The translations under genes were made by a program, and so were the position numbers. This document shows positions 18,626-27,458 of a stretch of DNA of 29,035 bases, piece by piece. How positions within the stretch are numbered: the stretch's first letter is position 1; every line of letters begins with the position of its first letter. Origin of the DNA: Spirochaetota bacterium (GTDB lineage: Bacteria; Spirochaetota; Spirochaetia; DSM-27196; PWMO01). The notes under the pieces were generated by a model, which saw only the letters and a program-made list of their open reading frames with translations, searched no databases and was not told the DNA's origin. The stretch lies in assembly GCA_009908735.1 (NCBI GenBank), contig JAAAOR010000079.1, positions 1 through 29,035 of the forward strand, given 5' to 3'.

Positions 18626-19367
18626 TCCGATGGACGATAAGGGCACCATACTCATCGTCGACGACGAACAGATCAATCTCGACTTTTTTGACGTCATGCT
18701 CTCTAAGCTCGGCTTCTCGGTGGAGAAGGCAAGCGATGGGGAAGAGGCGCTGGACATAGTCGCGGATATCGAACCCGACCTCGTCATCCTCGACAACATC
18801 ATGCCGAAGCTGTCGGGGTGGGAAGTGACTCGCGCTCTGAAGCAAGACGAAGAGTACAAGCACGTGCGTGACGTCCCGGTCATCATGTTCTCCGCCATGG
18901 ACGACGTGAAGGATAAAATTGAGGGGTTCGAGCTGGGCATCGATGACTACATCACAAAGCCCTTCAATTTCTCGGAGGTGCTTGCCCGCATCAAAGCGGT
19001 GCTGCGCCACCGGGACCTTGCCCAGCAGGTCATCGAGCGAGAGCGGCGGATCGCCGTTGCGGAATCCATGAACCAGTCGTTGGTGTACTTTACCCGCCAC
19101 CTGCGACAGCCCGTCGACGAGCTGCTGAGCGCGGCGAAGGAGCTCGACCCGTCGGATGAAGCGGGAGTGAAGAAGTTCGTCGAGCTCGTGCGAAAGGAAT
19201 CCGAAGGCACGCTCGCGACGCTCGGGGGGCTCGAAGAGGAAATCCAGGAGTTGCAGAGCAAGGGCGACGAGATCAAGGCCCGCGAGACGACCCTTGAGAT
19301 GCTTGAAGAAAAGTATCAGAAGCACTTCGACAACTACCAGAGGCAAGCCGGCTCGCACGACGGCTGA
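18618..19367 (+). CDS. Response regulator with degenerate HisKA-like segment and coiled coil
   Basis: The 249-residue protein has a receiver domain (residues 9-125) with Asp15 and Asp16, phosphoacceptor Asp59 (LVILDNIMP), Ser92 and Lys114 (ITKPF), so it should be phosphorylated. The rest has no DNA-binding domain. Residues 137-175 (ESMNQSLVYFTRHLRQPVDE) resemble the phosphoacceptor helix of histidine kinases (H-x-L-R-x-P), but His161 is one residue too close to Arg163 and the usual position is Arg160. A Glu-rich coiled coil (about 195-240) ends the chain, with no ATPase domain. It may signal by protein contact. The ATG at 18618 has AGAAGGG at 18603-18609. It overlaps lnt by eight bases. Confidence 0.85.
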   Translation: MDDPMDDKGTILIVDDEQINLDFFDVMLSKLGFSVEKASDGEEALDIVADIEPDLVILDNIMPKLSGWEVTRALKQDEEYKHVRDVPVIMFSAMDDVKDKIEGFELGIDDYITKPFNFSEVLARIKAVLRHRDLAQQVIERERRIAVAESMNQSLVYFTRHLRQPVDELLSAAKELDPSDEAGVKKFVELVRKESEGTLATLGGLEEEIQELQSKGDEIKARETTLEMLEEKYQKHFDNYQRQAGSHDG

Positions 19368-19406
19368 GGCCGGAGGATTTGCCGCTGATGCTGGGGATAT
19401 GAACGG

Positions 19407-19628
19407 GTGATAACCGAAGAGAAGCGACGTGTTCTGGACTACTTTGCCGATGGACGCAAGCATTATAAGCTGATGGACTTCGAGGGAGCACTTGCGAGTT
19501 TCGAGCAGGCCCTAAAGGTAGATCCCTCCGACGGCCCTGCCCGCGTCTATGCTGAGCGGTGCCGGCACTATATAGAGAATCCGCCCCCCGAAGACTGGGA
19601 CGGCGTATTCGTAATGCAAACGAAATAG
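19407..19628 (+). CDS. Small TPR protein like the C-terminal tail of adenylate cyclases
   Basis: This 73-residue protein starts at GTG 19407. It has one to two tetratricopeptide helices (GRKHYKLMDFEGALASFEQA and LKVDPSDGPARVYAERCRHY) and ends PPPEDWDGVFVMQTK. As I recall, this TPR plus PPPxDWDGVxVM arrangement is characteristic of the C-terminal tail of many class III adenylate cyclases, for example in spirochaetes; here it stands alone, with no cyclase domain. It lies 39 bases after the response regulator and three bases before a bactofilin gene, and the whole run is likely one operon. It may be a docking module. The start is the only one that keeps the first helix. Confidence 0.75.
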   Translation: MITEEKRRVLDYFADGRKHYKLMDFEGALASFEQALKVDPSDGPARVYAERCRHYIENPPPEDWDGVFVMQTK

Positions 19629-19631
19629 TAA

Positions 19632-20048
19632 ATGGCAAAAAACGCACGAAAGAATAAGGATCTCCCGCGCATCGCCACGCGGCTTGGTAAGCGAACGTCG
19701 TTTAACGGACGCATGCGGTTCACCCAGCCGGTGAAGATCAGCGGTCGCTTTGAGGGTGAAATTATCGCCGAGGGCTTTCTCTATATCGAGGAGGGCGCCT
19801 ACGTGCACGCCGACATTACCGCCGATGCGATTGTGATCGCCGGCGAGGTCCGTGGCAACGTGCAGGCGGCTCGGAAGGTGGAGATGCTCCCTACGGGAAA
19901 GATCTACGGGAACGTTCGCACTGCGAAGCTCAGGATCGCCGACGGCGTTGTCTTCGAGGGCAAGTGCGACATGCTCCGGAACGCCGATTCGATCGACGTT
20001 TTCTCCGCGCCGGTGGAACAGCTGAAAGAGTCTGCGCAACGTGTCTGA
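19632..20048 (+). CDS. Bactofilin (second copy)
   Basis: A 138-residue bactofilin-family protein. The beta-helix core (about 20-118) shows repeated strands such as GRMRFTQPVKISGRFEGEII, VHADITADAIVIAGEVRGNV and KIYGNVRTAKLRIADG. It differs clearly from the first copy (10455-10919): the N-terminal tail is Lys/Arg-rich and the C-terminal tail is short, ending KESAQRV. The N-terminal basic tail could contact membrane or acidic partners. The gene sits three bases after the small TPR gene, with no strong binding site, and its end overlaps the GTG of cinA by eight bases, which suggests coupled translation. Confidence 0.9.
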   Translation: MAKNARKNKDLPRIATRLGKRTSFNGRMRFTQPVKISGRFEGEIIAEGFLYIEEGAYVHADITADAIVIAGEVRGNVQAARKVEMLPTGKIYGNVRTAKLRIADGVVFEGKCDMLRNADSIDVFSAPVEQLKESAQRV

Positions 20049-21276
20049 GCGGCAGTCAAGAGCGGCGATACTCTGCGTCGGTGACGAGCTGACCGAGGGC
20101 CGGACCCTCGATCGCCACGGCAAGTTCCTCTCGGAACTGCTGACTGAGCTTGGCGCGACCGTGGATAGGATCTCTCTTGTCCCCGACGAGCTCGATGCGT
20201 ACCGACGCGAGTTTCTGGATCTTTTCCCTCGGGTGGGCACCCTCATCATAACCGGGGGGCTTGGGCCGACCTCAGACGACCTCACCAGAGAGGCGGTAGC
20301 CGAGGCGGCACAGGTGGAGCTCGAGTTCCACGAGGATATCTGGGAGTGGTTACAGAACCGGTTCCCACACCGGAGGATCTCGGAGACCAACCGGAAACAG
20401 GCACTCATTCCCGCGGGGTTCGATGTCATTCCCAACGAGGCCGGAACCGCTCCGGGATTTGTCGGGAGCGTGGACGGCTGTAGCGTGGTGGCTCTTCCGG
20501 GGCCGCCGCGGGAGCTGCAAACCATGGTGGATCGCCATCTTCGCTCTATCCTCGGGGCCCGTTTCGGGGTGCGTGAAGCTGAGGTTTTCTGGGCCACCAC
20601 GTTCATGATCCCTGAATCAGAGCTTGAAGAGGCGTTGCAGCGCCATGGAGAGCCGAGCGTGTGGTGGGGGACGAACACCGAGGGCCACCGCATACTCCTA
20701 CGCCTGCGTGGCGGGGATGCGCCTGCGCGTGAGGCGTTTTTCACCCGACTGCGGGAAGAGCTCGGCGCCGAGCGTGTAGTTGAGGGGCGTGCGGAGATTG
20801 GCGAGGTCGTGCTGAACGATCTTCGAAGGGCAGGGCGACGGCTGGTGTGCGCGGAGTCCTGTACCGGGGGGCTCGTCGCGAAGCTGGTGACCGACATACC
20901 GGGGAGCTCCGCAGGGCTGTGGGGTGGCTTTGTAACGTACTCCAACACTGCGAAGACTGCGGTCCTCGGCGTTTTGGAAACCACACTGGCGGAGAACGGA
21001 GCGGTAAGCCCGGAGACGGCCGGAGAAATGGCGCTTGGCGCGCTCGAGCGTAGCGACGGGGAAGCCGGAATAGCCGTCGCGATTACCGGCGTCGCCGGTC
21101 CCGGAGGAGGCACGGAGGAGAAACCGGTCGGGACGGTCTGGATAGCGGTTGCCGCTGACGGCGGAATCGTGAAGACGAGGCACGTGTTTTTGCCCCGTGA
21201 CCGCGATCGTGTGCGGCGATGGTCTGCGGTCAGCGCGCTGCTCCTGGTACGAGAGGCTCTTTCTGAGCTCGCTTGA
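20041..21276 (+). CDS. cinA: CinA: MoCF-like domain plus nicotinamide-nucleotide amidase
   Basis: The 411-residue protein has the N-terminal COG1058 (molybdopterin-binding-like) domain, with VGDELTEGRTLDRHGKFLSE and TGGLGPTSDDLTREAVAEAA, and the C-terminal PncC domain from about residue 262, with CAESCTGGLVAKLVTDIPGS (Ser273) and AITGVAGPGGGTEEKPVGTV. PncC enzymes deamidate nicotinamide mononucleotide in NAD recycling; the N-terminal domain is often an ADP-ribose pyrophosphatase. GTG 20041 overlaps the preceding stop by eight bases. The rho promoter starts at its stop codon. The protein is typical in length and organisation for CinA. Confidence 0.93.
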   Translation: MSERQSRAAILCVGDELTEGRTLDRHGKFLSELLTELGATVDRISLVPDELDAYRREFLDLFPRVGTLIITGGLGPTSDDLTREAVAEAAQVELEFHEDIWEWLQNRFPHRRISETNRKQALIPAGFDVIPNEAGTAPGFVGSVDGCSVVALPGPPRELQTMVDRHLRSILGARFGVREAEVFWATTFMIPESELEEALQRHGEPSVWWGTNTEGHRILLRLRGGDAPAREAFFTRLREELGAERVVEGRAEIGEVVLNDLRRAGRRLVCAESCTGGLVAKLVTDIPGSSAGLWGGFVTYSNTAKTAVLGVLETTLAENGAVSPETAGEMALGALERSDGEAGIAVAITGVAGPGGGTEEKPVGTVWIAVAADGGIVKTRHVFLPRDRDRVRRWSAVSALLLVREALSELA

Positions 21277-21301
21277 CAGCACGGGAGTGACCGGCTATAT
21301 T
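21273..21301 (+). promoter_or_regulatory. Strong sigma-70-type promoter for rho
   Basis: TTGACA (21273-21278), a 17-base spacer and TATATT (21296-21301) make a near-perfect promoter that begins inside the cinA stop codon. A transcript starting near 21308 would carry a leader of about 160 bases before the rho start at 21467. Confidence 0.7.
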
Positions 21302-21337
21302 TACAGGGAATCGTCTAATCCAAGAGCACGTTCCGCT

Positions 21338-21379
21338 GAACAAGCATACAGAACAAGCATCATACAGAACAAGCATACA
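21338..21379 (+). repeat. Three tandem 13-base repeats in the rho leader
   Basis: GAACAAGCATACA occurs at 21338-21350 and 21367-21379. A middle copy at 21351-21366 has three extra bases (CAT). Across the 42 bases there are 32 A or C and only six G. Such an unpaired, C-over-G, G-poor stretch would suit Rho binding in the RNA. Confidence 0.85.
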
Positions 21380-21397
21380 GACAGGTGTAACCGCGGA

Positions 21398-21461
21398 TGG
21401 AGTGTGTCGGCACTCCTCTGCATCATATGAGGCACTCCACCACTTAAAAACCGTTTGGAGT
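21398..21461 (+). promoter_or_regulatory. Possible RNA switch around the rho ribosome-binding site
   Basis: Four short complementary segments alternate: A TGGAGTG (21398-21404), B CACTCC (21411-21416), C CACTCCA (21433-21439) and D TGGAGT (21456-21461). D contains the rho Shine-Dalgarno GGAG (21457-21460). A can pair with B (6 bp) or C (7 bp); C can pair with D (6 bp), hiding the binding site. Mutually exclusive folds are therefore possible. This is inference from base pairing only. Confidence 0.45.
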
Positions 21462-21466
21462 TTCTG

Positions 21467-23395
<1,929 letters not shown>

Positions 23396-23426
23396 ACGCT
23401 GGACGCCTCATCGAGAAATAGATAGC

Positions 23427-23452
23427 TTAGGCAAACAGCGTTAGGTAAACAG
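23427..23452 (+). repeat. Pair of near-identical 12-base repeats before rpmE
   Basis: TTAGGCAAACAG (23427-23438) and TTAGGTAAACAG (23441-23452) differ at one base and are separated by two. The whole rho-rpmE gap (23396-23498) is A/C-rich, ending with AATACA twice (23465-23470, 23478-23482 region). No hairpin terminator is visible between the two genes. Confidence 0.7.
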
Positions 23453-23498
23453 ATTACAGAGACCAATACACGAACTAATACAGGAGAAGAGTGAGACT

Positions 23499-23744
23499 AT
23501 GAAAAAGGACATTCACCCCGAGTATCGCCCCGTGGTGTTCAGAGATACCGCATCGGGTACCCTCTTCATGGCCCGCTCGACGGCCAAAACCAGTCAGACG
23601 GTAAAGTACGAGGACGGCAACGAGTACCCCGTTTTCGACATCGAGATCTCGAGTGCTTCACATCCCTTCTTCACGGGAAAGCAGAAGCTCGTCGACACCA
23701 CCGGTCGAGTCGAACGCTTCAAGCGCCGTTACAACATCAAGTAG
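23499..23744 (+). CDS. rpmE: 50S ribosomal protein L31, zinc-free type B
   Basis: An 81-residue ribosomal protein. It begins [20 protein letters not shown] and carries the type B hallmarks: [20 protein letters not shown] and the end [13 protein letters not shown]. There is no Cys at all, so the CxxC zinc motifs of type A L31 are absent. ATG 23499 is preceded by AGGAG (23482-23486) and AAGAG, the latter being the better spaced. The gene follows rho by 103 bases and could be co-transcribed with it. Between it and the convergent lnt copy lie 110 bases that hold only a GC-rich palindrome (see 23838). Confidence 0.95.
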   Translation: MKKDIHPEYRPVVFRDTASGTLFMARSTAKTSQTVKYEDGNEYPVFDIEISSASHPFFTGKQKLVDTTGRVERFKRRYNIK

Positions 23745-23837
23745 ACGATTTCATCCGGAATGTCCCCTTTAGCGGTTCGTCTCGTCGACGGGCTGTCCCG
23801 GTGACGCGTCCTGGTGATGGGCTGGCCCACCGTCGCG

Positions 23838-23855
23838 GCCGCCGGCGCCGGCGGC
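23838..23855. repeat. 18-base perfect palindrome at the end of the second lnt
   Basis: GCCGCCGGCGCCGGCGGC reads the same on both strands. It overlaps the last base of the minus-strand lnt stop codon and lies 94 bases beyond rpmE. It could form a hairpin in RNA from either strand. There is no U tract on either side, so it does not qualify as a classic intrinsic terminator, though it might stabilise 3' ends. Confidence 0.5.
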
Positions 23856-25459
23856 TATATGCGACGGTAGTCGTGATCCCGAACGAAAAGCGCGGCGGCG
23901 ATAAGCATGGTCAAGCCGAGCAGAAGTTTGCCGAGCCAGTCGCTGTGACGCGTGTAAATGGTGAGCTCCTTCGAATCGTAGATCGGAATCTCCGCAGTAA
24001 GCACGTCGGGCTCGAACATGGGCAATTCCGCGATGACGCGGCCGTAGGCGTCGATCACTGCGGTTAGCCCGGAGTTCGTGGATCGGGCCAGCGATCTGCG
24101 GTTTTCGATCGCGCGAAAGCGGGCTGAGACGAAATGCTGGATCTGGGCGGAGTCGGTCCGTGACCATGCGTTGTTGGTGAGATTCACGAGCACATCGGCA
24201 CCAAGGTACACGAACCCGCGGGCGAGGTAGCCGAAGGAGTCCTCGAAGCAGATGGGTGCCCCGAATCGGACGCTCTCAACCCCGGGGTCGGCAACCGGAA
24301 TCTCGAAAAGCGTATACTCGTTGCCGACGCTCCACCTCCCGGTGATGCCGATTACGTCGCGAAAGAACTGTCTGACCAGCTCAAAGTTCCAAAACGGTAT
24401 GTTCTCCGCCATGGGAACGAGGTGCTGCTTGCCGTAGTAGTCGATGATTCGACCTGTAGGCGAGAGCAGGATGGCCCCGTTCATGAGCTCCCAGTTCTCG
24501 GCGTCGAGGATGACCGGAGCGCCGGTAATGAACGGCGTTTCAATCTCTCGGAGAAAGGTCAGGAACGGGTCGCCGGTTGGATGAGTGCGGTAGAAGTCCT
24601 GGTGTCGGGGATAGGGACGTTGCAGGGAAGTCTCGCTCCAGGCGACGAGGTCCGGGGCCTGATCGGCATCCCCCATCGCCTCGCGGGTAAGCTCCTGACC
24701 GCGGCGCAGGCTCGCCTCTTCCTGTCCGGCTCGCCATTGGTCGACGTTCTGCTGTACCAGCACGGCGTTCATGTGGCCTGCAACCGGCATGGGGTTGGCG
24801 AATCGCCACACACCGAAACCGACGGCGAGGCCTACAAGCAGCAGTACAAACCCGGCAGGCCGACCGGCGGCGGTGATCGCCGCGCCGAGCGTTCGCACGG
24901 AACCGGCCTGCAGACGAGCTGAACCGGCGCGAAGCCGCAGCAAGGGCTCGGCGAGCACCGCATTTGCTGCGGCCGTGAGAAACGAAAGCGACCAGATCCC
25001 GGTAATCTCTACATGTTGCACGTACACGAGTATGTTACTCGGCGGGTAGGCAAGCAGGCCCCAGGGATAGGCGAGGAAGCCAACCGAGCGGAGGTATTCA
25101 TACGCCGTCCAGGCCGCCGCCACGGCAAAGGGCCGCCAGAAACGCTCTTCGCGCAGGAAGCGAACCAGCACCACCGCAAGAAATGCGTGGATGAGTGTGT
25201 ATCCGAGCGTGGTGCCGCCGAGCGTCCAGACCGAGAAGTCCTCGAAGAAGGCGAGCCAGTAGTTTGCCCCGAGTGTCGACACGGCGCCGTATACGGCGCC
25301 CATTCGGGTGCCGTCGCGCAGGGTACGCGCCCCGGCCAGGGCGAGAAAGTAGGGGACCACGGAAACCGCGCCGAGAAGAGCGCTTCCGTCGGGAAAGAGC
25401 TCGTTGGGGAGGGCAAGCGCGGTAACCAGACCGGAAAATGCAGCAAGGACCAGACCCAT
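23855..25459 (-). CDS. lnt: Apolipoprotein N-acyltransferase (second copy)
   Basis: A second Lnt-family membrane protein (534 residues from ATG 25459). The first part has several membrane helices; the periplasmic nitrilase domain carries the full triad Glu276 (AWSETSL), Lys344 (YGKQHLVPMAE) and Cys404 (PICFEDSFGY). One more helix is near the C-terminus (LLLGLTMLIAAALFV). ATG 25459 was preferred over the in-frame 25531 because the chain from there starts like an Lnt membrane domain (MGLVLAAFSGLVTALALPNE) and the upstream codons run into the galK promoter region. The binding site is weak. It is divergent from galK. It differs from the copy at 16949 in length of the catalytic loops, so the two may serve different lipoproteins or donors; this is inference. 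Confidence 0.9.
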   Translation of the reverse strand: MGLVLAAFSGLVTALALPNELFPDGSALLGAVSVVPYFLALAGARTLRDGTRMGAVYGAVSTLGANYWLAFFEDFSVWTLGGTTLGYTLIHAFLAVVLVRFLREERFWRPFAVAAAWTAYEYLRSVGFLAYPWGLLAYPPSNILVYVQHVEITGIWSLSFLTAAANAVLAEPLLRLRAGSARLQAGSVRTLGAAITAAGRPAGFVLLLVGLAVGFGVWRFANPMPVAGHMNAVLVQQNVDQWRAGQEEASLRRGQELTREAMGDADQAPDLVAWSETSLQRPYPRHQDFYRTHPTGDPFLTFLREIETPFITGAPVILDAENWELMNGAILLSPTGRIIDYYGKQHLVPMAENIPFWNFELVRQFFRDVIGITGRWSVGNEYTLFEIPVADPGVESVRFGAPICFEDSFGYLARGFVYLGADVLVNLTNNAWSRTDSAQIQHFVSARFRAIENRRSLARSTNSGLTAVIDAYGRVIAELPMFEPDVLTAEIPIYDSKELTIYTRHSDWLGKLLLGLTMLIAAALFVRDHDYRRI

Positions 25460-25489
25460 CTCGCAAGCATAGCGGAAAAACAGAGTTTG

Positions 25490-25519
25490 TTGAACAACGC
25501 CCCCGTTTCGGGGTACAAT
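25490..25519 (+). promoter_or_regulatory. Sigma-70-type promoter for galK-surE operon, containing inverted repeats
   Basis: TTGAAC (25490-25495), an 18-base spacer and TACAAT (25514-25519) precede the galK start by 32 bases. The -35 overlaps the palindrome TTGTTGAACAA (25487-25497), and the spacer contains CCCCG-TTT-CGGGG (25501-25513). These inverted repeats might be operators. Confidence 0.55.
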
Positions 25520-25551
25520 AGCTCCTGGCATAAACTGTGGGGGGCCTCCGG

Positions 25552-26727
25552 ATGAAAGACTACGCCGCCGCTCATGAGGCGGAATACGGTGATGCGGCAG
25601 AAATCGTGGTTTCCGCCCCTGGAGGCATCACCCTCATGGGGTCACACACCGAGGTAAGTGGAGGCCCGGTACTGAGGTCGGCGGTTCCACAGCGCATGTG
25701 GGTTGCGATCTCGCGTCGCGGAGACTCGTCGCTCCGTTTCTTTGCCGCCGATTACGACGAACGAAAGCGCACCAGCATACCAAACCTGAAATACCGCCGT
25801 GAAGACCGCTGGGCCAACGTGCTCAAAGGCGCGATTGCCGAGCTTCTTGGAACCGGGGTTGCACTGAGCGGTCTCAATCTGACCGTCGGGGGTGATGTTC
25901 CGGCGGATGCAGGGCTGTCGGCATCCGCGGCGATCGCGGTGGCCGCGCTGACGGGACTTCGGGAGCTCTTCTCGCTCGATATTGCGGACCAGGAGTTGTG
26001 GATCTGCGCAAAGCGAGGAGAGAGCGGATACTCCCGAAAGAGCTCCGGGCTTGCCCCCTTCGCCTCCGCTCATCTCGCGCGCGAGGGCTATGCAGTTCTA
26101 TTCGACACTCGCTTCGATGAGCCGCAGCTCGTTCCCCTCGAGCTCGGCAGCGCGATGCTCGAGGTAACAGTGGCCGGGGTCCCCCAGCTTCCGACCGAAT
26201 CGACGTTTTCCGCCCGTGCGAGGGAATGCCGGCAAGGCTTGTCGGTGCTCTCACGCCGTCGACGGGCTAGTGCCCTGCGTGATTACCGAGTCTCGGAGAT
26301 CAATGAGGAGATGGGGCGCATGCCGGAGACGGTGCGCCGCCGCTGCATCCACGTGATACAGGAGGGCCGACGGGTGGGTGAGGTGGCTCAGGCGCTCATG
26401 CATGGGCGGTTGCAGGAGGCGGGTCGACTTCTATCACACTCCCATCAGAGCCTGCGTGATCAGTACGAGGTTTCCTGTCCGGAGGTCGACTGGATCGTGA
26501 AGCATGTGACGGCAATCGAAGGTGTGTATGGGGCCCGCCTGGCGGGCGGCGGGTTCGGCGGCTCAACCGTCACGCTGCTTGAATCGGAGATTCGCCGTGC
26601 ATATCATGAGGTTCTGGAGAGTTATCACCGCATATTCGGCTTCCGCACCGAGACCTTTTTGGCCTCGCCGGCAGGCGGAGTAAACGTGCAGCGGAGGGAA
26701 AATGCGAATACTGCTGACCAACGATGA
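25552..26727 (+). CDS. Galactokinase homologue (GHMP family) lacking the catalytic Asp
   Basis: The 391-residue protein aligns end to end with galactokinase, which phosphorylates galactose at C1. The ATP-binding motif PADAGLSASAA (Gly121-Ala127) and the C-terminal RLAGGGFGGSTVTLL are kept. The galactokinase signature is altered: APGGITLMGSHTE has Gly25, Ser31 and Glu34 in place of Arg, Glu and Asp (GRxNLIGEHTD). At the position of the base in GIMDQ the sequence is GLAPF, so the catalytic Asp is Pro169. The YNxRR segment is also changed. It may therefore be a non-catalytic sensor or act on another substrate. ATG 25552 is favoured over GTG 25537 because G-rich sequence precedes it. It overlaps surE by 26 bases. 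Confidence 0.87.
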   Translation: MKDYAAAHEAEYGDAAEIVVSAPGGITLMGSHTEVSGGPVLRSAVPQRMWVAISRRGDSSLRFFAADYDERKRTSIPNLKYRREDRWANVLKGAIAELLGTGVALSGLNLTVGGDVPADAGLSASAAIAVAALTGLRELFSLDIADQELWICAKRGESGYSRKSSGLAPFASAHLAREGYAVLFDTRFDEPQLVPLELGSAMLEVTVAGVPQLPTESTFSARARECRQGLSVLSRRRRASALRDYRVSEINEEMGRMPETVRRRCIHVIQEGRRVGEVAQALMHGRLQEAGRLLSHSHQSLRDQYEVSCPEVDWIVKHVTAIEGVYGARLAGGGFGGSTVTLLESEIRRAYHEVLESYHRIFGFRTETFLASPAGGVNVQRRENANTADQR

Positions 26728-27454
26728 CGGCATCGAAAGTCCGGGACTTCACGCGGTCAGAGAGGCCCTCGAGCCACATCACGAAACGTGGATCCTCGCC
26801 CCAGACCGCGAGCGCAGCGCCACCTCGCACTGCATCACCATAAAAGATCCGATTCGATGCCGCGAGATGGGTGAGCGTATCCTCGCCACCGACGGATCAC
26901 CCGCCGACTGCGTTATCCTGGCTCTTGCCGGCGTGCTACCCGAGCGGCCCGACGTGGTGATCTCCGGCATCAACATTGGCCCGAACCTGGGAACCGACAT
27001 CATCTACTCCGGTACCGTCGCCGCGGCGCGTCAGGCCGCAATCATGGGCGTACCCGGAATTGCGCTCTCGGTTGACGGCTTTCAGGGTACGCTGCACTTT
27101 GAGCCGCTCGCGGAGTTTGTGCGCGACCGTCTCGAGGATTTGGTCGAGCTGTGGAACGCCGAACATTTCATCAACATCAACGCGCCGAATACGCCGGAAC
27201 GCGACAAGCGGGTGGAGGTCACCTCGCCCGCGGTGCGAATGTACCACGATAAGCTCTCCGAGTTTCGCACGCCGCGCGGGGACGTGTACTTCTTCATGGG
27301 AGGGTATCCCGCCGATCCCGAGCTCGTGCCGGGGACTGACTGGTACGCCGTTCACCACGGGGCTATTTCCCTAACGCCGGTGATGATAAATCCGGTGAGC
27401 CATCCCTCTGAGGAAGACTACCGGAGGGCCCTCTACGTCGACTCGACGGTATAG
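26702..27454 (+). CDS. surE: SurE, 5'/3'-nucleotidase
   Basis: The 250-residue SurE-family phosphatase removes phosphate from nucleoside monophosphates and short polyphosphates. It has NDDG at residues 7-10 (Asp8 and Asp9 bind metal), the APDRERSATSHCIT segment with the conserved Ser, GSPADCVILAL, and SGINIGPNLGTDIIYSGTVA with the metal-ligand Asn. GGAGGG precedes ATG 26702. It overlaps the end of the galactokinase homologue by 26 bases and is four bases from the TPR gene, so it is in a four-gene operon. The length is normal for SurE. Confidence 0.95.
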   Translation: MRILLTNDDGIESPGLHAVREALEPHHETWILAPDRERSATSHCITIKDPIRCREMGERILATDGSPADCVILALAGVLPERPDVVISGINIGPNLGTDIIYSGTVAAARQAAIMGVPGIALSVDGFQGTLHFEPLAEFVRDRLEDLVELWNAEHFININAPNTPERDKRVEVTSPAVRMYHDKLSEFRTPRGDVYFFMGGYPADPELVPGTDWYAVHHGAISLTPVMINPVSHPSEEDYRRALYVDSTV

Positions 27455-27458
27455 CGCT

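Noticed and set aside
17657..18940. Open frame of 427 codons on the minus strand across lnt and the response regulator
   Set aside because: It lies opposite genes with intact catalytic motifs and shows no protein-like features.
19512..21113. Open frame of 533 codons on the minus strand across bactofilin 2 and cinA
   Set aside because: Its translation is Ser/Arg/Pro-rich without motifs, and both sense genes are well supported.
21338..21379. CRISPR-like repeats
   Set aside because: The repeats are only 13 bases, adjacent and without spacers.
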